A DNA stretch of 64,000 nucleotides from Levilactobacillus fuyuanensis (GCF_003946395.1 NZ_RHNZ01000007.1:1-64000), one strand, 5' to 3'. Counted from the first letter of the stretch, positions 26,262 to 34,666 are shown. Numbers and translations are program-made. Notes: a model not told the origin generated them from the letters alone.

Positions 26262-26708
26262 TTGCATAGAGACAGCTATTTCCACAGATTATTTGTAATG
26301 CTTAGCGCCACATTATCTGCTTTTGTCGTTGGCGCAATGTTTTTTCTCTATCTTGCCGTTTATAGCAATATCCTTGGTTGGATTCTATCAATATTATTTA
26401 TTTTATGGATTTTTATAATGGTGTTCAGCGGCGCCATTCTCAATCTTGATATATTTCTAGACTATATTAATCGAAAAAAGGTTAATAGACTGGTGAATTC
26501 TCCTGATTTTGCCGAACAACTGCCCAACATGAGTAAGAAGAAGCTCACCAGTATCTCGCGCGTTTTACATTTAAAAGAAAACATTCTAGATGTTCAAATT
26601 TACTATAAAGAGAATGACGAACAACGGCGTCTCACTGGCATCGAAGCTATTAAAAAGCAGGCCACTGCTGTCACAAAAAAGGAGCTGGCTCTACACAACA
26701 AGAAGTAA
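26262..26708 (+). CDS. Tandem two-helix membrane protein, paralogue 3 (divergent)
   Basis: 148 residues with the same layout: two helices (about residues 8-34 and 39-62), then a charged tail with FAEQLPNMSKKKLTSISRVL aligned to the conserved block. It starts with TTG at 26262 after AAGGGGG. The longer frame from 26202 has no ribosome site. It is the most diverged copy and lacks the RQ...E...RL spacing of copies 1 and 2. It lies 77 nt after copy 2 and 24 nt before copy 4, so copies 2-4 look like one transcript. Confidence 0.76.
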   Translation: MHRDSYFHRLFVMLSATLSAFVVGAMFFLYLAVYSNILGWILSILFILWIFIMVFSGAILNLDIFLDYINRKKVNRLVNSPDFAEQLPNMSKKKLTSISRVLHLKENILDVQIYYKENDEQRRLTGIEAIKKQATAVTKKELALHNKK

Positions 26709-26732
26709 GTCTATAGGTATAGGAGTGGTTCT

Positions 26733-27233
26733 TTGTTCATCAACAAATTAACAATATTTTTTAGACTACTACGATTTACTTTAACCCAGTGGCGGTTCCT
26801 GTTGGCACAATGGAAATTCTTTTTGCTAGCTGATTTGGGTACTGTTATCCCAATATGCCTCATTGCAATGACCTGGTATGATAATATGGCTATAAACGAG
26901 ACAACACTGGAACAACTTCTAGTCGTTGTTTTGCTTATCTGGACTTTTCTCACGCTACTTATTGGTAACGCTCGATTCTGGGCCAAGTGGCTTACCTGGC
27001 GCAATCAAAAGAAAGTTAACCGCTTCTTTGCCAATGCCGACTGGGAAGATCAATTATCAACGATGAGTCTAGCCCAACTCTATGCCATTGGCCAAGTCCT
27101 GATACATCAGCGAACGCAGTTGGGCATTGGGAAACAATTACGTAAATCCCCAAATGATATCCGCGAGCGGTTAGTCGTCGTTATCCGGCAACACAAGAGG
27201 CACCTGGATGAGGAAAGAAAGTCCGACGACTAA
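26733..27233 (+). CDS. Tandem two-helix membrane protein, paralogue 4 (N-terminally extended)
   Basis: 166 residues. An extra basic amphipathic stretch of about 25 residues precedes helix 1 (about residues 28-48, with GTVIPICLIAMTWY), then helix 2 (about 58-82). The tail block reads WEDQLSTMSLAQLYAIGQVL and ends with IRERLVVVIRQHKRHL. TTG start at 26733 after ATAGGAGTGG. It closes the cluster and is followed by a 21-bp perfect-stem terminator. All four copies keep the IP near the start of helix 1 or an equivalent, an aromatic-aspartate before the EQL/DQL motif, and a C-terminal basic end. Confidence 0.78.
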   Translation: MFINKLTIFFRLLRFTLTQWRFLLAQWKFFLLADLGTVIPICLIAMTWYDNMAINETTLEQLLVVVLLIWTFLTLLIGNARFWAKWLTWRNQKKVNRFFANADWEDQLSTMSLAQLYAIGQVLIHQRTQLGIGKQLRKSPNDIRERLVVVIRQHKRHLDEERKSDD

Positions 27234-27263
27234 CACCGAATACTCTTTACTAACTCTAAATCA

Positions 27264-27323
27264 CCCAGCAGATACAGGTGCTTACCCAAAAAGCTAAGCA
27301 CTTGTATCTGCTGGGCTTTTGTT
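27264..27323 (+). terminator. Terminator of the tandem membrane-protein cluster
   Basis: CCCAGCAGATACA plus GTGCTTA pair with TAAGCAC and TGTATCTGCTGGG over 21 bp with one wobble, followed by CTTTTGTTTT. Confidence 0.92.
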
Positions 27324-27357
27324 TTCGTCCAAATCTGCTTTTGCTAAATCTGAGCAA

Positions 27358-27390
27358 CAAAAAGGGAGCCCCTACTGCGGCTCCCTCTGT
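27358..27390 (-). terminator. Terminator of the ABC-F gene
   Basis: The minus strand reads GGGAGCC-GCAGTAGG-GGCTCCC and then T5. Confidence 0.9.
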
Positions 27391-27431
27391 TTACAATTAA
27401 TTCATATTGTTGCCCCGAAGAACGCCTCTAA

Positions 27432-29063
27432 TTACTTGTCAGCGTACAGCGCAGCGACTTGATCCTGAACCTGCTTGTGACCTAAGAACTCGTCGTAAGT
27501 CGTGTCTGCCCGATCCACGATACCGTTAGGACTAACTTCAATGATCCGGTTAGCGATTGTTTGAATGAACTCGTGGTCATGGGATGTGAAGAGAATACTA
27601 CCGGTAAATCCAACCAGGCTGTCGTTTAATGCCGTGATAGATTCCAGATCCAAGTGATTGGTTGGATCATCGAGCAACAGCACGTTAGCCTTGCTCAACA
27701 TCATCTTGGACAGCATTGCCCGGACCTTTTCGCCCCCAGACATCACATCGACTTCCCGGTTCACATCGTCGCCAGAGAACAGCATCTTCCCGAGGAAGCC
27801 CCGCAAGAAGGTGTTGTCGCTCTCTTCCTTGGATGCAAACTGCCGTAACCAGTCAATGACCGTCAACTCGTTGTTGGCAAAGTAATCATTGACGTTCTTT
27901 GGCAGGTAGGTTGTGCTGGTCGTTTGACCCCAGACAACGTTTCCACTATCTGGTTCCATTTCACCAGCAATGATCTGCATCAAGATGGTGGTCGTCAAGT
28001 CATTACGACTGATGAAAGCCGTCTTCTCATCGGGACGCAACGTGAAGCTGACGTCATCGAGAATCGTCACGCCGTCGATGGCCTTGGAAAGGTGTTCTAC
28101 GCGAACCAAGTCGTTTCCAAGTTCCCGTTCTGGCGTGAACTTGATGAAAGGATACTTCCGTGAGGATGGCTTGATGTCATCCAGCGTGATTTTTTCCAGT
28201 TGCTTCTTTCGAGACGTGGCCTGCTTAGACTTCGAGGCGTTGGCACTGAACCGCGCCACGAATTCTTGCAGTTGCTTGATCTGGTCGGCCTTCTTGGCGT
28301 TGGCATTAGCTTTCAGCTGTGCAGCCAATTCACTAGATTCCATCCAGAAATCGTAGTTCCCAACAAACAGCGTAATCTTCCCAAAGTCCACGTCACACAT
28401 GTGCGTGCAGACCTGGTTCAAGAAATGCCGGTCATGGGAAACAACAATGACGGTGTTTTCGTAGTCCGCCAGGAAGTTTTCCAACCAACTGATGGATTGC
28501 ACGTCCAGCCCGTTGGTCGGTTCGTCCAAGAGTAATACGTCGGGATGACCGAATAAGGCTTGGCCCAGTAAGACCTTCACCTTTTGGGGTTCCGTTAATT
28601 CACGCATTTGGACTTGGTGGAGCGATTCGTCAATCCCCAAGGCCTGCAACATTTGGCTCGCTTCGGCTTCGGCTTCCCAACCGCCCATTTCGCCAAATTC
28701 ACCTTCGAGTTCAGCGGCGCGAATCCCATCTGCATCGCTAAAGTCGGCCTTCATGTAGATGGCGTTCTTTTCAGTCATGATATCGTAAAGCTTCTTGTGA
28801 CCCTGGATCACCGTGTTCAAGACGATTTCATCTTCAAAGGCAAAGTGATCTTGGTTCAGGCTGGACATCCGTTCGTTGGGGCCCATGGAGACGGTCCCAG
28901 TCGTCGGCTTTAATTTGTTTTCAATAATCTTTAAGAAAGTGGACTTGCCGGCGCCGTTAGCGCCAATGACCCCGTAGCAATTCCCCGGGGTGAACTTGAG
29001 ATTGACTTCGTCGTAGAGCTTCCGGTCGGAGAACTGCATACTGACATTATTGACGGTTAACAT
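27432..29063 (-). CDS. ABC-F family ATPase (YkpA/YbiT type)
   Basis: A cytoplasmic ABC-F protein with two ATPase domains and no membrane part. Such proteins act on the ribosome in translation or antibiotic protection. From the ATG at 29063 it is 543 residues. Domain 1 has an intact Walker A GANGAGKST (34-42) and DEPTNGLD, but the signature position reads LTEPQ instead of LSGGQ. The linker KQLQEFVARFSANASKSKQA is typical. Domain 2 has LSGGE-like MSGGEKV and LDDPTNHLD, but its Walker A is SRNDLTTTI, without the usual glycine or the GK lysine. This asymmetry is common in the YkpA group. The start follows AGGAGGTATCG. Confidence 0.92.
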   Translation of the reverse strand: MLTVNNVSMQFSDRKLYDEVNLKFTPGNCYGVIGANGAGKSTFLKIIENKLKPTTGTVSMGPNERMSSLNQDHFAFEDEIVLNTVIQGHKKLYDIMTEKNAIYMKADFSDADGIRAAELEGEFGEMGGWEAEAEASQMLQALGIDESLHQVQMRELTEPQKVKVLLGQALFGHPDVLLLDEPTNGLDVQSISWLENFLADYENTVIVVSHDRHFLNQVCTHMCDVDFGKITLFVGNYDFWMESSELAAQLKANANAKKADQIKQLQEFVARFSANASKSKQATSRKKQLEKITLDDIKPSSRKYPFIKFTPERELGNDLVRVEHLSKAIDGVTILDDVSFTLRPDEKTAFISRNDLTTTILMQIIAGEMEPDSGNVVWGQTTSTTYLPKNVNDYFANNELTVIDWLRQFASKEESDNTFLRGFLGKMLFSGDDVNREVDVMSGGEKVRAMLSKMMLSKANVLLLDDPTNHLDLESITALNDSLVGFTGSILFTSHDHEFIQTIANRIIEVSPNGIVDRADTTYDEFLGHKQVQDQVAALYADK

Positions 29064-29094
29064 GAATGAACGATACCTCCTAGATTTTTGCGTA

Positions 29095-29130
29095 AAAAAC
29101 CAACGTGTCAATTAACGGCAACGTTGGTTT
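29095..29130 (-). promoter_or_regulatory. Attenuator-like hairpin in the ABC-F leader
   Basis: The minus strand reads AAACCAACGT paired with ACGTTGGTTT and followed directly by T6. It ends about 30 nt before the ABC-F start codon and downstream of a plausible promoter (TTGCTT, 17-nt spacer, TAGACT near 29175-29203). A strong terminator between promoter and gene suggests conditional termination, known for several antibiotic-responsive ABC-F genes. Confidence 0.6.
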
Positions 29131-29197
29131 CCACTCATATTCGTTGTGTTATGTTGGCCTAGTCTACCATAAATATCGTTCACAAGCAACGGTTATG

Positions 29198-30058
29198 CTA
29201 CGACCAGGACCGTTGCGCGGCGTACCGCTCGCGGTAAGACTTCGGTGTCATCAGGAAATGTTGCTTAAAGGTCACGAAGAAATTCTTTTCTGTCCGGAAG
29301 CCCGTCTTGGTGGCGATCGTTTGGATGGAATCGTCCGAGGTCATCAGGAGTTCCGTGGCCCGTTCCAGCCGAATCTGCCCCAGATAGGCCTTGGGTGAGA
29401 TTCCCATGTATTCCTTGAAATACCGGGAAAAATAAACGCTGGAGTAATTTAACTTTGTCGCCAACTCGGCAATCGAAACGGGCTGCCCGTAGTTCTGTTG
29501 CAACTCCCCTACGGCCTGCCGCAAGGGTTCTGGCAACGGCAACTGGTCATTATCAACCTGTCCGTTAATTTTCAATTGCTTTAAGAGTTGCCCGACCAAC
29601 TGATACTCGGCACCTAGACTCGCCAGGTAATCTGCCTGGCTGTCGCGCTCGTGAATGGCGTTATCCACCAGCACCCCAACTGCCTGACCAATACCGCGGT
29701 AAGCCGCATCGTGGAGGTCTAAGTCGACTGGCCCCCAGATTGGCAGCTGCTCGTTATCGACCACATTTCGCAACCAAGCTGCCGGCATCAGTAGCGTCAT
29801 AATTTGATTGTCTTCGTCCAACATCGTCTCGTAACTGTGGACCACTTCGGAATTGATCACGTAGACGTGACCGGCAGCCATTTCGAAGGTTGAGCTCCCA
29901 ATATGCACGGTCCCGGGATGGCCACAATACGGGTAGGCCAATTCAACCGCTTGGTGCCAATGCGGCAATACCAATTTTGGCCCACCCGTACCATGACTAA
30001 TGACACGCAACGGCAATTGCATTGTAAAGTTTAAGCGTTCATGATAGGGCTGAGGCAT
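29198..30058 (-). CDS. AraC-family regulator with N-terminal cupin
   Basis: A 286-residue regulator. The first 130 residues form a cupin-like sensing domain with an H-x-H region (PHWHQAVELAYPY). The C-terminal 100 residues hold two helix-turn-helix motifs: SIAELATKLNYSSVYFSRYF, and the second ending in TIATKTGFRTEKNFFVTFKQ. The AraC signature continues with PKSYRERYA at the end. The ATG at 30058 follows AATGGGGGAACAAAC. Such proteins usually activate sugar-utilisation genes, but no such gene adjoins it. The neighbouring upstream DNA is a long gene-free region. Confidence 0.92.
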   Translation of the reverse strand: MPQPYHERLNFTMQLPLRVISHGTGGPKLVLPHWHQAVELAYPYCGHPGTVHIGSSTFEMAAGHVYVINSEVVHSYETMLDEDNQIMTLLMPAAWLRNVVDNEQLPIWGPVDLDLHDAAYRGIGQAVGVLVDNAIHERDSQADYLASLGAEYQLVGQLLKQLKINGQVDNDQLPLPEPLRQAVGELQQNYGQPVSIAELATKLNYSSVYFSRYFKEYMGISPKAYLGQIRLERATELLMTSDDSIQTIATKTGFRTEKNFFVTFKQHFLMTPKSYRERYAAQRSWS

Positions 30059-30240
30059 GTTTGTTCCCCCATTTCTGCAAAACATCATTCAACAAAGTAA
30101 GCGGCTCCAATTTCATTATCCCCAAGTAGACCAATTGCAGCAAGTTATTTTATATTGTAGTATACCACGTTAACCACATAGATGGTTAAAATAAGTAACG
30201 CAATCATTAAATTATGGGATTATGGAATTACTAAATCCCC

Positions 30241-30592
30241 GGTACAATGTAGTTGTACCATTCGATAGGGGCTACAAAATTTACGATAGTCAGGTTCCTA
30301 TCACGACAGCCATTGAAAACCTCGCGAAAGTTTGTCCGTCAGCGCCGATTCTCGCCGCTACTGGGGAGTGCCAGCGAAATCAGCAGCTAGTCGCACAAAG
30401 CGCCTAGCCCATCACCTTTCAGGATAATCGCATCGACCACTTGGGGGAGAGGTCGATCAACCAACGACCGGTGGTTTCTCTTGGGGAAGAGATCACTCAC
30501 CGTACTGTGAAGCAACAAAATAGGCTATGGCCATTAGAGGCTTTAGGGGGGACAGCTAGACCGGATTTGTGGTCTGGTTGTTTTTGTATAGA
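30241..30592 (+). other. Gene-free region with GGGGA-loop hairpins and a terminator
   Basis: After a perfect inverted repeat GGTACAA-N5-TTGTACC (30241-30259), the plus strand forms a series of stem-loops with G-rich loops. ATCGACC / GGTCGAT carries the loop ACTTGGGGGAGA (about 30432-30456). TCTCTT-GGGG-AAGAGA (about 30476-30491) follows. A looser one around CTACTGGGGAGTG lies near 30358-30370. An intrinsic-terminator-like hairpin (CTAGACC/GGTCTGG, then TTGTTTTTG) ends at about 30587. No credible ORF is present. It could be a small RNA gene; the promoter (weak TTATGG, TACAAT at 30243-30248) is uncertain. Confidence 0.45.
30556..30587 (+). terminator. Orphan terminator before the tandem repeat array
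   Basis: CTAGACC pairs with GGTCTGG and is followed by TTGTTTTTG on the plus strand. No gene lies upstream on this strand. Confidence 0.6.
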
Positions 30593-30596
30593 GAGT

Positions 30597-31178
30597 GGAG
30601 CAAGCCGTTTCGAAAGCCGCAAGTTTCCGGATATCATGGCGAGAGAAAATCCAACGAACCAAACTAGCAAAACAACTAACAACCTGTGCCGGACAGGAGT
30701 CACTTAGCTTTCTAAGCGCAGGAGTCTGGTTTGTGGAACTCGTTTCAGAGGCTGCAAGTTTCCGAATATATTGGCGAGAGAAAGTCAAACGAACCAAGCC
30801 AGTAAAACCACTAACAACTCACGCCGGACAGGAGTTCCTTATTTTTCTAAGCGGAAGAATCTGGCTTGCGGAACTCGTTTCAGACCAGAGTGTGAAGGAG
30901 GGTGGTAGGTCCTGAGCATTAACGTCAATAAGTGCCCACTCGGTGGAACCGAGTCGGTGCTTATTGGGGTTAAGCGCAGGGACCTGCCCGACTGAACGCG
31001 TTTCAGAGACCGCATACTTCCGGATATCTTGGCGAGAGAAAGTCTAACGAACCAAACACGTAAAGCTACTAACAACCTTTGCCGGGCAGGAGTCCGGGTT
31101 GTGAAACTCGCTTCGAAAGCCACATATTTCCGGATAGCGTGGCGAGAAAAATCCAGTGCACCAAGCCAGTCCAGCCAT
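30597..31178 (+). repeat. Element C degenerate tandem array (about five units)
   Basis: Units of about 107-138 bp begin near 30597, 30735, 30868, 30997 and 31105. Each opens with GAACTCGTTTCAGA-like sequence, then TTTCCGGATAT, GGCGAGAGAAA, CGAACCAA and ACTAACAAC. Between units an arm pairs across: CAAGCCAG with CTGGCTTG in one unit and CAAACTAG with CTGGTTTG in another, a compensated difference. Unit three is replaced in part by a long hairpin (30904-30988). No ORF is conserved through the units, so the array is probably non-coding. Confidence 0.75.
30904..30988 (+). repeat. Element C long hairpin, copy 1
   Basis: GGTAGGTCC (30904-30912) pairs with GGACCTGCC (30980-30988). Inside, TTAAC/GTTAA and then AATAAGTGCC and ACTCGGT pair with their counterparts up to a GGA loop, giving an almost continuous stem of about 30 bp. 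A near-identical copy in the opposite orientation lies at 36087-36171. Confidence 0.85.
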
Positions 31179-31213
31179 CCCCCCCTACCAAGCTCCTCAA
31201 CAACTATCCCCAA

Positions 31214-31254
31214 ACAAAAAAAAAGGAACCCAAGAATTCCCATCTCAGGTTCCT
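31214..31254 (-). terminator. Terminator of the MFS exporter gene
   Basis: The minus strand reads AGGAACC paired with GGTTCCT, then a run of nine or more T. Confidence 0.88.
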
Positions 31255-31298
31255 CATATTCATATCAAAAATTATAAACTCACGCAGTCACCGGCACC

Positions 31299-32504
31299 CT
31301 ACTTCTCCGTAGCCGACTGCAATTGGTCCGGCCGCTTCAACAGGAAGGCCATCAGGTAAGAAACAATCAGGAAGACCGACACCACCAGGTATGGGTAATG
31401 CGGATTCATATCGAGTAACATCCCCGACATAATTGGTCCTACAATGTTCCCGACGCTAGTCAAGGACATGTTTAACCCGTTGATCAGCCCCTGGTTAGAT
31501 TCACTAGCCTTGGTCAGCAGCGTCGTGATAGCTGGCCGCAACAGGTCGAAGGCAGAGAAGACGATCAGGGTGGCAATCATCACGGCAATCTTTCCGTGAG
31601 CCTGGGTAATCCAGACCACGCAGATTGCGGCCAGGAAGAAGCAGACCCGGATGACTCGCCGCTCGCCCCACTTACTAACCAGGGTATCAAACATCGCCAC
31701 TTGCAAGAATAATGAGATTAATCCGTTAAGCGTCAACACTAATGCGATGTTGCTCAGGCTAAAGTGAAAGACTTCGTTGACATAGATACTGTAGATACTT
31801 TCAAATCCTTGCAGACCAAAGGAAGAGACCAGAATCATGGTAAATAGGATGATGATCGGCACCGTCCAAAATTCCTTGGTCATCGGATGAGCGGAAGGCT
31901 TGGCAGCCGTAGAGCTTGTCGCCTCCGCATCGCGAATCTTACTGGTCTCGGCATCACTTGGCAACAGGCTGATCAGGACAATGGCACTGATCAGGCCCAA
32001 TGCACCGGCGGCCCAGAACGGCGTCTTGTAACTGATTCCGGCTAAGATTCCCCCAATACCAGGCCCCAGAATCAGGCCTCCACTGAAGGCGGCCGACAGC
32101 CAGCCAATGACCCGCGCCCGTTGGCGTTTCGTCGTAATATCAGCAGCTAAGGCCATCGCCGTTGGCACGACCATGGCGGCGGATAGCCCACCAATAACCC
32201 GCGAAATGTTGAAGACCATCAACTGGTTGGTCAAGGCAAACAGCACTTCAGAAACCATGAACAGGAATAATCCCGCCGTCAGAACTGGCTTCCGACCAAT
32301 CTTATCCGACAACCGCCCAATCAGGGGTGACGCCACAAACTGAGCGAAGGCAAACAGGGCACTCATGATTCCCATGTCCGTTGCGGTCAGATGCAATTGA
32401 TTCTTTAAGAACGGCATGACCGGAATCACTAAACTAATTCCCAAACATACTAAAAATTCACTAAACACTAAGATAAAAATGGCCCGTCTCGTTTTCTTCG
32501 TCAC
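31299..32504 (-). CDS. MFS multidrug exporter (NorA/TetA-like, DHA1)
   Basis: A 401-residue transporter with twelve helices. The MFS motif A appears as GRLSDKIGRKPVL after helix 2 (about residues 61-73). The DHA1-specific motif C is in helix 5 (SGGLILGPGIGG, about 142-153). It therefore belongs to proton-driven drug or metabolite export. The start is the GTG at 32504, preceded by AAGGGGTGAG. No regulator is paired with it directly. The divergent side leads to a LysR gene that reads toward it. The exported compound is unknown. Confidence 0.9.
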   Translation of the reverse strand: MTKKTRRAIFILVFSEFLVCLGISLVIPVMPFLKNQLHLTATDMGIMSALFAFAQFVASPLIGRLSDKIGRKPVLTAGLFLFMVSEVLFALTNQLMVFNISRVIGGLSAAMVVPTAMALAADITTKRQRARVIGWLSAAFSGGLILGPGIGGILAGISYKTPFWAAGALGLISAIVLISLLPSDAETSKIRDAEATSSTAAKPSAHPMTKEFWTVPIIILFTMILVSSFGLQGFESIYSIYVNEVFHFSLSNIALVLTLNGLISLFLQVAMFDTLVSKWGERRVIRVCFFLAAICVVWITQAHGKIAVMIATLIVFSAFDLLRPAITTLLTKASESNQGLINGLNMSLTSVGNIVGPIMSGMLLDMNPHYPYLVVSVFLIVSYLMAFLLKRPDQLQSATEK

Positions 32505-32618
32505 GATGGCTCACCCCTTCTCGCTAATTTTTACAGCATTGAGATAAATATATCAATATTTAGGGGTGTTTGTCTAATCATAAGCTCATTTTCTCAGAAA
32601 AATTTAGTTTTTACCGAC

Positions 32619-33497
32619 CTATCCCTTTTTCAGGGCCGCCGCCCACCGGCGATAATCATCCGCAAAATAGCTATCTCGCGGATAGACGAGGTCCAAATCG
32701 TGCCGCAATTGTCCCGCTTGAAGTGGTAGGACGGCAAGCTTTCCCGCCTGTAAAGCTTCAGCTACCACGGAACGATAGACAAAGCTGATGCCACTCCCCC
32801 GCAGTAAGATCTCTCGAATGGCAGTCGGATTGTTTACCGTCACCAACTGAGGGAATTCCGCAAAGGTCACGTTGGCTGCGTGTGCCAAATTCTCTAAAAT
32901 TTCTCGGCTACCGGACCCCTCCTCCCGGACAATTAAGGGATAAGCGGTCAGGTCTGCCCAGCTCACGGCCGCCTGTTGGGCTAACGGATGATCGGCAGCC
33001 ACGACCCCAACGAAGGGTTCCTGCCGGACCACTTCGTAACCGTAACGCTGTTTGTCAAAATTCCCTTCAATCAGAGCAAAGTCACTGTCACCGGATTTAA
33101 TTGCCGCCAACGCCGCGTGGGTATTCGTCACCCGACAATTAATTTCATGATAATGCTGCGCCTGTAGCAAGCCAATCAACCGTGGCGCTAAAAATTCACT
33201 GATCGATAGTGTCGTGCTAAAGGTAACTTGCCGGGCCTTCTGTGGATGTTGGAGAGTCGCCACCACCGCGTCTGCCTGGACCTGAACCCGCTGGACAAAC
33301 GCCGCAAGCTCCACCCCGGCCGGCGTGATCGTCAGCTTCGGTCGTTCATAGTGGACGAGTTCCACACCTAATTCCGTCTCCAAACTCTTGATTTGTTGCG
33401 ATACGGCTGGCTGACTGATATATAGCTGATGGGCCGTCTGCGTATACGACTTGGTCGTGGCCAGTACGAGAAACGTTTGATACCGGTTATCAAGCAT
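32619..33497 (-). CDS. LysR-family regulator (CysB/YeiE-like), divergent from yeiH
   Basis: A 292-residue LysR-type regulator with the N-terminal HTH (SYTQTAHQLYISQPAVSQQI, about residues 14-33) and the linker helix. A periplasmic-binding-protein-like effector domain fills the rest. The ATG at 33497 lies eight bases after AAAGGGAG; the codon two triplets earlier is too close. It is divergent from a YeiH-family transporter gene. A T-N11-A operator sits between them, so it most likely controls that transporter, as YeiE does for YeiH in enterobacteria. Confidence 0.92.
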   Translation of the reverse strand: MLDNRYQTFLVLATTKSYTQTAHQLYISQPAVSQQIKSLETELGVELVHYERPKLTITPAGVELAAFVQRVQVQADAVVATLQHPQKARQVTFSTTLSISEFLAPRLIGLLQAQHYHEINCRVTNTHAALAAIKSGDSDFALIEGNFDKQRYGYEVVRQEPFVGVVAADHPLAQQAAVSWADLTAYPLIVREEGSGSREILENLAHAANVTFAEFPQLVTVNNPTAIREILLRGSGISFVYRSVVAEALQAGKLAVLPLQAGQLRHDLDLVYPRDSYFADDYRRWAAALKKG

Positions 33498-33514
33498 AGT
33501 CATCGCTCCCTTTC

Positions 33515-33529
33515 ATAAGTGAAACTTAT
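33515..33529. promoter_or_regulatory. LysR-type T-N11-A operator between lysR and yeiH
   Basis: The perfect inverted repeat ATAAGT-GAA-ACTTAT contains the T-N11-A core of LysR-type sites. It lies in the 110-bp divergent region, about 20 bp upstream of the LysR start. Confidence 0.75.
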
Positions 33530-33610
33530 ATCGTTATTATCCATTCCAATTTTATCTTATAACCAACTTCCGGTAAACTAGGTTTAGACATTTTTGAGGA
33601 GGAAATTCTT

Positions 33611-34654
33611 TTGGATATTCGCACAACTGTTGTGAGCCGCGGCTTCTGGCTGGCCTCACTCCTAACTTTAGCTTGCGCCGTTGCCGGTAGTTTTCTGGCA
33701 CAACTGCCTTACTTAAACCTGGTCGGTGCCCTGGTCATCGCGCTACTACTGGGCATGGCCTGTCAGGTTCAGCCCCAGGTCATCAACGCCAACCGGGCTG
33801 GTATCGGCTTCATCAGCAATAAATTCTTGCGTCTTGGTATTATTCTCTTAGGATTCAAATTAAACTTGATTCAACTCGCCCAAGCCGGTGTAAAAACCAT
33901 TACCTTGGCCGTCTTCGTGGTCACGGGGATGGTCCTCCTGACCTACAACCTCAGCCGCAAGCTCGGTGTGGAAAAGGAATTGGCTATTCTGACTGCTACC
34001 GGGACCAGCATCTGCGGAGCCGCCGCCGTCATGGGCGTGTCGCCACAGATCAAGGTGCCCGCCGACAAGGCCGAACGTCAACGCGAAAATGAAGTGCTAG
34101 CTGTCGCTATCGTTGCCATCCTGGGAACGGTCTTCACGCTGATTGAAATCGGTCTGAAACCACTGCTTCACCTGACCGCCGTGCAATTTGGGGTCCTGAC
34201 TGGGGGCTCGCTCCACGAAATTGCCCACGCCGTCGCCGCCGGTAGTGCCGGTGGTCCCGTCAGTCTGGACACCGCCATCATTACCAAGCTCTCCCGGGTG
34301 CTTCTGTTGGCCCCCGCAGCACTGATCATCGGTTGGTGGTACCAACGCCAATCCCGCAAGACTAATCCTGAAGCGGCCGCCAATGAAGGCCCAGCTAAGC
34401 TGCCAATTCCCTGGTTCATGGCCGGTTTCATCCTGACCAGCATCATCGGAACCTTCCTGCCACTGGGTGACGTTGCCCTGGCTGGTTTGGTTAAATTGGC
34501 TTACATCTTCCTCGGCATGGCTATGGCCGCCCTGGGAATGAGCGTTAACTTCCGTGTGATCTTCCAGCGTGGGGGCAACGTCTTCCTGGCCGCCACCATT
34601 TCATCGGTCATCCTGATGACCTGTGTGACGATTGCCAGCAAGTTATTCTTCTAA
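33611..34654 (+). CDS. YeiH/UPF0324 family putative anion exporter
   Basis: A 347-residue membrane protein with ten or so helices. It carries the family hallmarks GFKLNLIQLAQAG and GTSICGAAAVMGVSPQIK (about residues 131-148), with GGSLHEIAHAVAAG further on (about 198-211). The family is annotated as a putative sulfate or sulfite-related exporter. The divergent LysR gene supports a role in sulfur or anion metabolism, but the substrate is unproven. Translation starts at TTG (33611) after GAGGAGGAAATTCTT. Confidence 0.92.
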   Translation: MDIRTTVVSRGFWLASLLTLACAVAGSFLAQLPYLNLVGALVIALLLGMACQVQPQVINANRAGIGFISNKFLRLGIILLGFKLNLIQLAQAGVKTITLAVFVVTGMVLLTYNLSRKLGVEKELAILTATGTSICGAAAVMGVSPQIKVPADKAERQRENEVLAVAIVAILGTVFTLIEIGLKPLLHLTAVQFGVLTGGSLHEIAHAVAAGSAGGPVSLDTAIITKLSRVLLLAPAALIIGWWYQRQSRKTNPEAAANEGPAKLPIPWFMAGFILTSIIGTFLPLGDVALAGLVKLAYIFLGMAMAALGMSVNFRVIFQRGGNVFLAATISSVILMTCVTIASKLFF

Positions 34655-34666
34655 AACTATTCAAGC

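Noticed and set aside
30222-30407. A 61-codon open frame upstream of the AraC gene.
   Set aside because: No Shine-Dalgarno, unusual codon use and overlap with the hairpin series make it unlikely to be translated.
30930-30966. The element C hairpin contains ACCGAGTCGGTGCTT, identical over 15 nt to the 3' hairpin of the Streptococcus pyogenes tracrRNA.
   Set aside because: No cas gene, CRISPR repeat or anti-repeat is present. The stem continues well beyond the similar part, and both copies form one long hairpin. The likeness is most simply chance between GC-rich palindromes.
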